Positions 1 through 6,436 of a DNA stretch of 7,051 nt are shown here, in pieces. The DNA lies in NCBI GenBank assembly GCA_045596485.1, contig JAZOCL010000039.1, positions 1 to 7,051 of the forward strand, read 5' to 3'. This stretch comes from SIG440 sp045596485. GTDB lineage: Bacteria; Bacillota; Clostridia; Monoglobales; Monoglobaceae. Within the stretch, counting starts at the first letter, position 1; each line of letters opens with the position of its first letter. Under the pieces are notes generated by a model. The model ran no database searches and was not told where the DNA came from. It was given only the letters and a program-made list of their open reading frames with translations. The position numbers and the translations under genes were made by a program.

Positions 1-7
1 TATTACA

Positions 8-3000
8 ATGTACGATAAAGTGTCGACAGATTTATCCTTTGTTGAAAGAGAGAAAGAAATAGTTTCTTTCTGGAAGGATAATGACATATTCAAAAAGAGT
101 ATCGCAAATCGTGAAGGCGGTCAGGTATACACCTTTTTTGACGGTCCTCCCACAGCCAACGGCAAGCCCCACATCGGTCACGTTCTGACCCGGGTTATCA
201 AGGACTTGATTCCCCGTTACCGCACAATGAAGGGCTACAAGGTTCTTCGCAAGGCTGGCTGGGATACTCACGGTCTTCCCGTTGAGCTTGAGGTTGAAAA
301 GCAGCTTGGAATCAGCGGCAAGCCCCAAATCGAAAGCTACGGCATTGAGGACTTTGTTAAAAAGTGTAAGGACAGCGTTTTCACCTATCAGAGCGAGTGG
401 GAGGAAATGAGCGACCGTGTCGGCTTTTGGGCTGATATGGAAAATCCTTATGTTACCTATCACAATAACTACATTGAGTCTGTTTGGTGGGCTCTCAAAA
501 CAATCTGGGACAAGGGACTTCTTTACAAAGGCCACAAGATTATGCCATATTGCCCCCGCTGCGGAACCTCGCTTTCGAGCCATGAGGTTGCTCAGGGCTA
601 TAAGGATGTAAAGGAAGCATCGCTTATTGCAAAGTTTATTGTAAAGGGCAAGACAAAGGAATATATCCTCGCCTGGACAACAACTCCCTGGACCCTTCCT
701 TCAAACGTGGCTCTGTGTGTTAACCCACACGAGACCTATGTGAAGGTAAGAGTAGCAGACGAAACCTTCATTCTTGCAGAAGCACTTCTTGACAGCGTTA
801 TCAAAAATGAATACGAGGTAATTGAAAAGTATGTGGGCACAGACCTTTGCGGTCTTGAATATGAGCCTCTTTATGACTTTGCAAAACTGGATAAGAAGGG
901 TCACTTTATTGTTGCCGACAACTATGTTACAATGAGCGACGGTACAGGTATTGTTCACATTGCTCCCGCATTCGGTGAAGACGACTCACGTGTAGGCAAA
1001 GAAAACGACCTTCCCTTTGTTAACCTTGTTAACACTCAGGGTAACTTTGTTGACAGCGTTGAACCCTGGAAGGGTATGTTTGTGAAGGACGTTGACAGGC
1101 TGGTTATCCGTGACCTGAAGGAGAGAGAACAGCTCTTTGAGATTATAAACTTTGAACACAGCTATCCCTTCTGCTGGAGATGTGACACACCCTTGCTTTA
1201 TTACGCTTGTGACACGTGGTTCATCAAGATGTCAGCAGTTCGTGACAGACTTCTCAAAAACAACGAAACAGTTAATTGGATGCCTGACAACATCAAGCAC
1301 GGCAGATTTGGAAACTTCCTTGAAAATGTTATTGACTGGGGATTATCACGTTCAAGATATTGGGGAACACCCCTCCCCATATGGACCTGTGAATGCGGTC
1401 ATCACGAATGTATCGGCTCAATTGAAGAGCTGAAGGCAAAGGGAATCAACGTTCCAGAGAATATTGAGCTTCACAAGCCTTATGTTGACAATGTCCGCCT
1501 CAAGTGCGAAAAGTGCGGCGGTGAAATGAAGCGAGTTTCAGAGGTTATAGACTGCTGGTTTGACTCAGGCTCAATGCCCTTTGCACAGTGGCACTATCCC
1601 TTTGAAAATAAAGAACTCTTTGACGAAAACTTCCCTGCTGACTTCATCAGTGAAGCAATCGACCAGACAAGAGGCTGGTTCTATACACTTATTGCAATTT
1701 CAACCTTGCTCTTTGACAAGTCACCCTACAAGAACGTAGTTGTTCTGGGACACGTTCAGGACAAAAACGGTCAGAAGATGTCAAAGCACAAGGGCAACGT
1801 TGTTAACCCCTGGGACGTTCTCAACAAGCAGGGTTCTGACGCAGCAAGATGGTATTTCTATTCAAACAGTGCACCCTGGCTTCCTAACCGCTTCTATGAC
1901 GAAGCAGTTTCGGAGTCCCAGAGAAAGTTCCTGGGAACACTTTGGAACACCTATGCATTCTATGTGCTTTATGCTGACATCGATAAGTTCGATCCCACAC
2001 AGCACAAGCTCGACAAGTCAAAGCTGACACTTCTTGATAAGTGGATTCTTTCAAAGCTTAACTATGTAATCCGCACAGTTGACGAAAATCTTGAAAACTA
2101 CAAGATTACCGAAGCAACAAGAGTTATTCAGGACTTCACAGACGAGCTTTCGAACTGGTATGTCCGCAGAAGCCGTGAACGCTTCTGGGCAAGCGAGCTC
2201 ACAGACGACAAGATTTGTGCATATATGACGCTTTACACAGTTTTGGTTGAGTTCTCAAAGGTTTGCGCACCCTTCATTCCTTTTATGACAGAAATGATTT
2301 ACCGCAATCTTGTTCTCAACGTTGACAAAGCTGCTCCCGAAAGCGTTCATATGTGCGACTTCCCCAAGGCGGATGCAGAATTTGACTTTAAGGATATTGA
2401 AGAAGAGATGGATGCAGCAAGAAAGATTGTTATTCTCGGTCGTGCGTGCCGCAACGCTGCAAATATCAAGAACCGTCAGCCAATTGCAAAGATTTATGTT
2501 CAGACAAAGGGCGACCTTGATGAGGTTTACAGAAACATCATTCTTGATGAGCTGAACGTTAAGGAAATCGAAATTACCGACAATGCAAGCTCCTTTATCA
2601 GCTACAACTTCAAGCCTCAGCTCAAGACCATGGGCCCCAAGTACGGCAAGATTGTTAAAGCTATCTTTGAACAGGTTAACTCAATGGAGGGTGCCGAGAT
2701 TATGGCAAAGCTTAGCTCCGGCGAAACAATTAAGATGGTTGTTGAAAGCACAGACGTTGAATTCGGAATGGAGGATGTTCTGGTTGAAACTCTTCAGAAG
2801 GATGGCTTTGTTTCTGACAGCGATGCAAGCTATACGGTTGTTCTTGACACAAATCTCACAGATGAGCTTATTGAAGAAGGCTTTGTTCGTGAAATCATCA
2901 GCAAGGTTCAGACAATGCGCAAGGACGGCGGATTTGAGGTTCAGGATAATATCTGCGTAAGCTACTGCGGAAGTGATAAGATTGATTCAATCATCAACGC

Positions 3001-3118
3001 AAACAAAGCAGAAATTTCTGCGCAGGTGCTTGCGGTATCCATTGAAAATGTCGCAAACGACGGCAAGGAATGGAACATCAACGGCGAAAAAGTTAAAATC
3101 TCAATCATTAAGGCATAA
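8..3118 (+). CDS. ileS: Isoleucyl-tRNA synthetase, long IleS2-like type
   Basis: Cytoplasmic class Ia enzyme that charges tRNA-Ile with isoleucine using ATP and edits mischarged valine. The 1036-residue protein is complete. Visible motifs: HIGH at 55-58 in the nucleotide-binding fold; the editing (CP1) domain with WTTTPWTLPSN at 223-233 and GTGIVHIAPAFGEDD at 312-326; DCWFDSGS at 515-522; DQTRGWFY at 552-558; KMSKH (the KMSKS loop) at 590-594; and the anticodon-binding signature NWYVRRSRERFW at 716-727. Likely zinc-binding cysteines are C182/C185, C389/C392, C461/C463/C468 and C500/C503. Length over 1000, the KMSKH variant and absence of the C-terminal zinc finger of the ~920-940 residue IleS1 type place it in the eukaryotic-like IleS2 group, several members of which tolerate mupirocin; resistance here is inference. 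Only 7 bases precede the ATG, so its promoter, ribosome site and any T-box leader are outside. The start fits the family N-terminus. Confidence 0.98.
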   Translation: MYDKVSTDLSFVEREKEIVSFWKDNDIFKKSIANREGGQVYTFFDGPPTANGKPHIGHVLTRVIKDLIPRYRTMKGYKVLRKAGWDTHGLPVELEVEKQLGISGKPQIESYGIEDFVKKCKDSVFTYQSEWEEMSDRVGFWADMENPYVTYHNNYIESVWWALKTIWDKGLLYKGHKIMPYCPRCGTSLSSHEVAQGYKDVKEASLIAKFIVKGKTKEYILAWTTTPWTLPSNVALCVNPHETYVKVRVADETFILAEALLDSVIKNEYEVIEKYVGTDLCGLEYEPLYDFAKLDKKGHFIVADNYVTMSDGTGIVHIAPAFGEDDSRVGKENDLPFVNLVNTQGNFVDSVEPWKGMFVKDVDRLVIRDLKEREQLFEIINFEHSYPFCWRCDTPLLYYACDTWFIKMSAVRDRLLKNNETVNWMPDNIKHGRFGNFLENVIDWGLSRSRYWGTPLPIWTCECGHHECIGSIEELKAKGINVPENIELHKPYVDNVRLKCEKCGGEMKRVSEVIDCWFDSGSMPFAQWHYPFENKELFDENFPADFISEAIDQTRGWFYTLIAISTLLFDKSPYKNVVVLGHVQDKNGQKMSKHKGNVVNPWDVLNKQGSDAARWYFYSNSAPWLPNRFYDEAVSESQRKFLGTLWNTYAFYVLYADIDKFDPTQHKLDKSKLTLLDKWILSKLNYVIRTVDENLENYKITEATRVIQDFTDELSNWYVRRSRERFWASELTDDKICAYMTLYTVLVEFSKVCAPFIPFMTEMIYRNLVLNVDKAAPESVHMCDFPKADAEFDFKDIEEEMDAARKIVILGRACRNAANIKNRQPIAKIYVQTKGDLDEVYRNIILDELNVKEIEITDNASSFISYNFKPQLKTMGPKYGKIVKAIFEQVNSMEGAEIMAKLSSGETIKMVVESTDVEFGMEDVLVETLQKDGFVSDSDASYTVVLDTNLTDELIEEGFVREIISKVQTMRKDGGFEVQDNICVSYCGSDKIDSIINANKAEISAQVLAVSIENVANDGKEWNINGEKVKISIIKA

Positions 3119-3128
3119 ATGCAAATTT

Positions 3129-3159
3129 AAAAGACGTGCTCAGTTGAGCACGTCTTTTT
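3129..3159 (+). terminator. Intrinsic terminator of ileS, probably bidirectional
   Basis: A perfect inverted repeat AAGACGTGCTCA (3131-3142) / TGAGCACGTCTT (3145-3156), extendable by two A-T pairs to 3129-3158, is followed by a run of five T (3155-3159). It begins 10 bases after the ileS stop. On the minus strand the same stem is followed by TTTTAAATTT and lies 16 bases beyond the stop of the convergent gene, so it probably ends both transcripts. Confidence 0.93.
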
Positions 3160-3174
3160 GTATGTTTTTGAAGA

Positions 3175-4563
3175 TTATTTTGAAAAGAAAGTGAATAATG
3201 AAGGCAACCATTCAATGAGCTTTGCAACAAGAGGCTCTGCAAAAAGTATTACAATGGTTATGAAAATTGCAAGCCTGTTGAGTTGCCCCTCGTTTTTGGT
3301 GTTTGCCGCATCTGACAAAGCGTTAATTTCTTTTTCCAGCTTTTCGCATTCTTTTTCTATATACAGCTCCTTTTGGAACATTTCATAAAGCTCAATACCT
3401 TGCTCTTGATTTGTGATTTCAATGTTCATATGTTGATTCAGAAAGGCTATGTATTTTTCCTGTAGCTTTTGCAATTTCCGCATTTTTCTGCTGCTCATAT
3501 TACGTCCCTGTTTTTCGAAGCCGCAAGAGAGCTCCGACACGATTCCGTCAAAGGAGAGAATGGTGGCGCGTTGTGCAATCACCGAAGAAACAATGTGAGT
3601 ATAGATTGTAAGAAACGGAATTTCAACATACACAGGATTGGTGTTTGCGGTTATGCACATAAAGGAATGATGTGTGACTCCGTACATATTGCCGAAAACC
3701 TTGCCGTCAAATCTGTTTTCAATCCAGCGCGGATAAATGCTCTTTGAAAGCAAGTCACTTCGCATAGACCTTGTGGGACAGCTGCATCTGTCTTCAATAT
3801 CTATATAGAGAAATTCATAAAGATTTTCGGACGCTGAATCGTCTGTTTCATATTTCATCATTTTTTCAAATTCCTCAGGGTCATTCACCAGACACGCCAC
3901 AAACATTCTGTCGTCAATGGCAGGCTTTATTTTTATCTCGTCGGGAATAAGGTTTCGGATAAAGCCGGGAACGCATTCAGCCTCAAGCTGAGGAACGGTT
4001 GTTGAGATGAGGTCGCATTCAAAACAGTCGTCTCCGCATTTTATCCCAAGCTCGTCGGCACACTTGGCACAGCCCCCGTCTTGAATAAAAGGTGGAAAAA
4101 TTCTTCTGCCGTATTCGTTGATTGCCTTCACATCACGGATGGTTTTGTAGTCGTGATTTTCGGCTTCAAAGGCGAGGACTCCAATGCCCGTATTATAAAT
4201 TTTCAGCGTTATTCCGTGCAGATTGAGATTCCACTCATTGAAACGGTTCTTGTCGATGTTCTTTTTTATATAATAAACGGGGTTTTCGGGGAGATTGAAG
4301 GCGTAGCACTTCACAAAGTCCTTGTCCCAGCCGAAATATGACTGTCGGGCAGAGGTTGTGAAATACTGTGCAGTCTGATAATTTGCAACCAATGAATAAT
4401 CATCGTCCTTCAGGGCAGAGGCTTCTTCAAAGCCACTCACCGAATTGTTGCGCCATTTTTCACAATCAAGCAGAGTGTTTATGCGGTCAAATGTCATATT
4501 TCCGCCGTCACTCCATAAAAATGGAAAGAAGAAGGTGTGATAACTGTAAGCTTGTTTGCTCAT
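3175..4563 (-). CDS. Unrecognised 462-aa protein with Cys cluster and C-terminal membrane anchor
   Basis: I do not recognise this protein. The start is well supported: ATG at 4563 with GGAGGAG at 4569-4575, and a promoter just upstream. The N-terminal ~350 residues look like a soluble, aromatic-rich mixed alpha/beta region without signal peptide (it opens MSKQAYSYHTFFFPFLW). It holds a cysteine cluster C165-x2-C168-x7-C176-x3-C180-x2-C183 and a C260-x-C262 pair, which could bind zinc or an Fe-S cluster. Residues about 354-415 are highly charged and helix-forming, probably coiled coil. One hydrophobic segment at about 431-453 is followed by a short tail, which suggests a C-terminally anchored membrane protein with the bulk in the cytoplasm. 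The layout (soluble domain, long helix, C-terminal membrane segment) recalls CorA-like proteins, but there is one segment instead of two and no GMN motif, so transport is not supported. It is convergent with ileS and follows the Crp/Fnr gene on the same strand after a 79-base gap. Confidence 0.85.
   Translation of the reverse strand: MSKQAYSYHTFFFPFLWSDGGNMTFDRINTLLDCEKWRNNSVSGFEEASALKDDDYSLVANYQTAQYFTTSARQSYFGWDKDFVKCYAFNLPENPVYYIKKNIDKNRFNEWNLNLHGITLKIYNTGIGVLAFEAENHDYKTIRDVKAINEYGRRIFPPFIQDGGCAKCADELGIKCGDDCFECDLISTTVPQLEAECVPGFIRNLIPDEIKIKPAIDDRMFVACLVNDPEEFEKMMKYETDDSASENLYEFLYIDIEDRCSCPTRSMRSDLLSKSIYPRWIENRFDGKVFGNMYGVTHHSFMCITANTNPVYVEIPFLTIYTHIVSSVIAQRATILSFDGIVSELSCGFEKQGRNMSSRKMRKLQKLQEKYIAFLNQHMNIEITNQEQGIELYEMFQKELYIEKECEKLEKEINALSDAANTKNEGQLNRLAIFITIVILFAEPLVAKLIEWLPSLFTFFSK
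3205..3273 (-). other. Predicted C-terminal transmembrane segment
   Basis: Residues about 431-453 of the 462-aa protein are a run of aliphatic residues beginning LAIFITIVILFAEPL, preceded by a polar, Asn- and Arg-containing stretch (NTKNEGQLNR) and followed by about nine residues ending in Lys. It is the only clear membrane segment in the protein, which implies tail anchoring. Confidence 0.65.
4015..4071 (-). other. Cysteine cluster (putative metal site) in the 462-aa protein
   Basis: This stretch encodes residues 165-183 of the unrecognised protein. Five cysteines fall in 19 residues with spacing C-x2-C-x7-C-x3-C-x2-C. Paired C-x2-C knuckles are typical of structural zinc or Fe-S sites, but the metal, if any, cannot be told from sequence. 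Confidence 0.55.
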
Positions 4564-4585
4564 TTGAACTCCTCCGTTTTTTGTC

Positions 4586-4617
4586 GTTTTATGTTATATT
4601 ATATCATAGCATAAAAC
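4586..4617. repeat. 32-bp imperfect palindrome over the promoter
   Basis: Perfect 8-bp arms GTTTTATG (4586-4593) and CATAAAAC (4610-4617) are joined by a 16-base AT-rich centre, with three more symmetric pairs inside (TAT at 4595-4597 against ATA at 4606-4608). It covers the -10 and the expected start site of the 462-aa protein gene. No T-run follows on the minus strand, so it is not a terminator for the upstream gene. An operator is the likeliest role, though AT-rich chance symmetry is possible. Confidence 0.5.
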
Positions 4618-4625
4618 CGTTCCAA
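4598..4625 (-). promoter_or_regulatory. Extended -10 promoter for the 462-aa protein gene
   Basis: Read on the minus strand, a perfect TATAAT (4603-4598) is directly preceded by TATGA, giving the extended -10 form TATGnTATAAT common in Gram-positive bacteria. A weak -35, TTGGAA (4625-4620), lies 16 bp upstream. The expected transcription start is near 4591, about 28 bases before the ATG, which leaves room for the ribosome site. The gene can therefore be transcribed independently of the upstream Crp/Fnr gene. Confidence 0.68.
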
Positions 4626-4642
4626 AATCAACCTATGAGGTT

Positions 4643-5302
4643 TTATAATATTTGAAAGCGGTTTTTGTGGCTTTTGATGATTTCTTCCTTGCGAAGCTTG
4701 CTGATTTCTGCAGACAGCCCGCTTCGGTCGACCTCGAGATAATCAGCAAGCTCCTGACGGTCGAATGGAATTTCAAAGCTTTTGGAGCCTGTTTTCTTTG
4801 ACTGAAGCATAAGGTATGCCATAAGCTTTTCACGGGTGCTGCGCTTTGAGGTAATTTGGAGCTTTTGGTGAAAAATAATGTTTTTTGTTGCCATACTCTT
4901 CATCAGGTTATATATAATTCTGCTGTGAAATTCGCAGGCATTTGAACAGGTGTGCAAAGCGCGATGGCAATCAATGAACATTATCTCGCTGGGCTCACTT
5001 GCGACGACATCAAGGGGCATTGTGCTGACTCCTGCACAGGAGAATGCCTCTCCGAAGAGCTGGGTTGGTGCAATGTTTGAAACAATGGAGCGGTTGCCCA
5101 GATAATCAAGCTGCATAATCTGCACCGAGCCCGAAAGAACGATACCGAAATCTCTTGTGGAGTCACCCTCTGCCATAATGGTTTCCTTTTTCCCAAAGCT
5201 TTTCACCCTTGCACCAAGACAGCCAAGCAGGGCGGTGAGATTTTCGTCCTCAATGTTGTCAAACAGCGAGCACTTTCGCAGTATTTCAGAATATTTTTTC
5301 AT
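4643..5302 (-). CDS. Crp/Fnr-family transcriptional regulator
   Basis: A 219-residue cytoplasmic DNA-binding regulator. Residues about 10-115 form the cyclic-nucleotide-type beta-roll sensor domain (LSGSVQIMQLDYLGNR at 56-71, LFGEAFSCAG at 82-91), then a dimerisation helix (about 115-150) and a C-terminal winged helix-turn-helix (about 152-219) with REKLMAYL and the recognition region IPFDRQELADYLEVDRSGLS. The Arg-Ser expected in a cAMP pocket is missing (MPLDVVA follows the FGE loop), so cAMP is unlikely to be the ligand. There is no N-terminal FNR-type cysteine cluster, but C119-x3-C123-x2-H126 stands at the start of the dimer helix and could sense redox state, metal or heme. The start at 5302 is chosen for its AAAGGAG at 5309-5315, 6 bases upstream. 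An in-frame ATG at 5332 has a poor site and lies at the predicted RNA 5' end. Divergent from the D-lactate dehydrogenase, whose regulator it probably is. Confidence 0.93.
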   Translation of the reverse strand: MKKYSEILRKCSLFDNIEDENLTALLGCLGARVKSFGKKETIMAEGDSTRDFGIVLSGSVQIMQLDYLGNRSIVSNIAPTQLFGEAFSCAGVSTMPLDVVASEPSEIMFIDCHRALHTCSNACEFHSRIIYNLMKSMATKNIIFHQKLQITSKRSTREKLMAYLMLQSKKTGSKSFEIPFDRQELADYLEVDRSGLSAEISKLRKEEIIKSHKNRFQIL

Positions 5303-5315
5303 ATTTTTCTCCTTT

Positions 5316-5331
5316 TGTTGAAAATTCAACA
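5316..5331. promoter_or_regulatory. 16-bp palindrome, candidate Crp/Fnr-family operator
   Basis: TGTTGAA-AA-TTCAACA has perfect 7-bp arms and a 2-base centre. It resembles Crp/Fnr-class sites (two-fold symmetric, TTGA/TCAA half-sites), though the inner spacing is shorter than the FNR consensus TTGAT-N4-ATCAA. It lies just downstream of the predicted start of the regulator gene and directly upstream of its ribosome site, suiting autorepression. Relative to the TACAAT -10 at 5353-5358 on the plus strand its centre is about -41.5, suiting activation of the dehydrogenase operon. Binding by the adjacent regulator is inference. Confidence 0.65.
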
Positions 5332-5345
5332 TACTTTCTTTTCTC

Positions 5346-5374
5346 ATTATATTACAATTGAAAAAAGAAATCAA
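5346..5374 (-). promoter_or_regulatory. Promoter of the Crp/Fnr regulator gene
   Basis: On the minus strand, TTGATT (5374-5369) and a perfect TATAAT (5351-5346) are separated by exactly 17 bp. The expected start is near 5339, leaving a leader of about 37 bases before the ATG at 5302. The -35 overlaps the ribosome site of the divergent dehydrogenase gene by two bases, so the two transcription units share this region. Confidence 0.72.
5353..5358 (+). promoter_or_regulatory. Candidate -10 of the dehydrogenase operon
   Basis: TACAAT matches the -10 consensus at five of six positions and lies 28 bases before the TTG start. No good -35 stands 16-18 bp upstream (CATACT region), as expected for an activator-dependent promoter, with the palindrome at 5316-5331 taking that place. 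An alternative -10, TATATT at 5348-5353, has a weak TTCAAC -35 at 17 bp within the palindrome. The choice between them is open. Confidence 0.4.
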
Positions 5375-5379
5375 GGAGG
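5373..5379 (+). promoter_or_regulatory. Ribosome binding site that fixes the TTG start of the dehydrogenase
   Basis: AAGGAGG lies 7 bases before TTG at 5387 and no ATG is available nearby in frame. This decides the start and removes the 24 residues that an upstream TTG would add. Confidence 0.9.
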
Positions 5380-5386
5380 GATTACA

Positions 5387-6421
5387 TTGAAAATCGCTTT
5401 TTCCGATACAAAGCCCTATGACAAGCCGGCTTTTGAAAGGTTCGGCAAGGGGCACGGGGTGAAATTTAAATTTTTTGAGACCAAGCTGAATGAAGACACA
5501 GCTGAGCTTGCTCAGGGCTATGACGGCGTTTGTGTGTTTGTTAATGACACGGTGAATGCGGCGGTTATTGACCGTTTGTGTGAGCTTGGGGTCAAGGTGG
5601 TTGCTCTGCGCTGTGCAGGCTTTAACAATGTGGATATGAATTATGCCTTCGGCAAAATTCACGTTTTGCGTGTTCCTGCATATTCACCCTATGCGGTGGC
5701 TGAACATACAATGGCGCTTCTTTTGACCTCGGTGCGGCGCATCCACAAGGCTTACATCCGCACAAGGGATTTCAACTTCAGCCTGTCGGGAATGACCGGC
5801 TTTGACCTTCACGGCAAAACCGTGGGCGTGATAGGCACGGGACGAATCGGTCGGGTGTTCATTGATATATGCCGAGGCTTTGGAATGAAGGTTCTTGCCT
5901 ATGACAAATTTCCGCTTGATGGTCTTGACAACGGCGATACGGTGAAATATACAGGTCTTGACGAGCTGTTTGAAAGGAGCGATATAATTTCGCTCCATTG
6001 CCCTCTCACCGAGGACACATATCACGTAATCAACGAACAATCTCTTGCAAAGTGCAAAAACGGAGTTGTTCTGCTGAATACCTCAAGGGGTGCACTGGTT
6101 GATGCCGAAGCATTGCTTGGAGCAATAAAATCACGGAAGGTGGGTGCTGCCTGCCTTGATGTTTATGAAGAAGAAGCAGATGTGTTCTTTGAGGATTTTT
6201 CGGGGCACATAATCGAGGATGACGTGCTTGCAAGGCTTATTTCAATGCCCAACGTGATTGTATCCTCGCATCAGGCGTTTCTGACCGAAGAAGCGCTGTC
6301 GAACATTGCGGAGACCACGGTTCAGAATCTGGTGGAGTTTTTTGGAAAAGGCAGATGTTCCAACGAGCTGTGCTATCGCAGCAACGGGGCTGAGGACTGC
6401 AAAGATTGCAAATGCTTCTGA
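5387..6421 (+). CDS. D-lactate dehydrogenase (D-2-hydroxyacid dehydrogenase)
   Basis: Cytoplasmic NAD-dependent enzyme, most likely reducing pyruvate to D-lactate and regenerating NAD+ in fermentation. The 344-residue protein has the family layout: substrate domain with LRCAGFNNVD at 74-83 and YSPYAVAEHT at 99-108, then a Rossmann fold with GTGRIG at 150-155 and the NAD-selecting Asp at 173 (AYDKFP). Catalytic residues are R234 (NTSRG), E263 (DVYEEE) and H295 (SSHQAFLTEEAL); their spacing matches lactobacillar D-lactate dehydrogenase closely, and HxAFLTEEAL favours D-LDH over other hydroxyacid dehydrogenases. The TTG start is fixed by a near-ideal AAGGAGG at 5373-5379, 7 bases upstream, and by MKIAFSDTKP, a typical family N-terminus; an upstream in-frame TTG at 5315 falls in the operator. 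The last 21 residues carry five cysteines (C324, C329, C338, C341, C343), unlike the usual family tail. It is followed 15 bases later by a ferredoxin-like gene, so the two are probably one operon. The exact substrate is unproven. Confidence 0.94.
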   Translation: MKIAFSDTKPYDKPAFERFGKGHGVKFKFFETKLNEDTAELAQGYDGVCVFVNDTVNAAVIDRLCELGVKVVALRCAGFNNVDMNYAFGKIHVLRVPAYSPYAVAEHTMALLLTSVRRIHKAYIRTRDFNFSLSGMTGFDLHGKTVGVIGTGRIGRVFIDICRGFGMKVLAYDKFPLDGLDNGDTVKYTGLDELFERSDIISLHCPLTEDTYHVINEQSLAKCKNGVVLLNTSRGALVDAEALLGAIKSRKVGAACLDVYEEEADVFFEDFSGHIIEDDVLARLISMPNVIVSSHQAFLTEEALSNIAETTVQNLVEFFGKGRCSNELCYRSNGAEDCKDCKCF

Positions 6422-6436
6422 AATGGGAGGAAAACA

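Noticed and set aside
32..583. 183-codon open frame on the minus strand within ileS
   Set aside because: It lies wholly antisense to highly conserved IleRS sequence (HIGH region), has no ribosome site or recognisable domain, and is explained as a shadow of ileS codon use.
1740..2960. Several 80-125 codon open frames on the plus strand overlapping ileS
   Set aside because: They are out of frame with a fully intact ileS, have no ribosome sites and no recognisable domains.
3245..3255. Second copy of TATTACAATG as at 1-10
   Set aside because: A ten-base AT-rich match inside a coding region, with no extension on either side; treated as chance.
3175..4563. CorA-like magnesium transporter
   Set aside because: The order of a soluble domain, long helix and C-terminal hydrophobic segment is suggestive, but there is only one membrane segment and no GMN motif.
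4586..4617. Terminator after the Crp/Fnr gene
   Set aside because: The symmetric arms are AT-rich with a 16-base centre and no T-run follows on the minus strand; the element overlaps a promoter and is better read as an operator.
4643..5302. FNR proper or cAMP-responsive CRP
   Set aside because: The N-terminal Fe-S cysteine set of FNR and the Arg-Ser cAMP contacts of CRP are both absent.
5315..5386. Earlier TTG start for the dehydrogenase at 5315
   Set aside because: It lies beside the palindrome and upstream of the likely transcription start, has no ribosome site, and would add 24 residues before the typical family N-terminus; TTG at 5387 has AAGGAGG at ideal spacing.
5303..5662. N-terminal extension of the Crp/Fnr reading frame to 339 residues
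   Set aside because: The extra 120 codons run antisense to the dehydrogenase gene, show no family similarity, and a good ribosome site supports the start at 5302. An intermediate ATG at 5332 is in frame but lies about 7 bases from the predicted RNA 5' end with a poor ribosome site.
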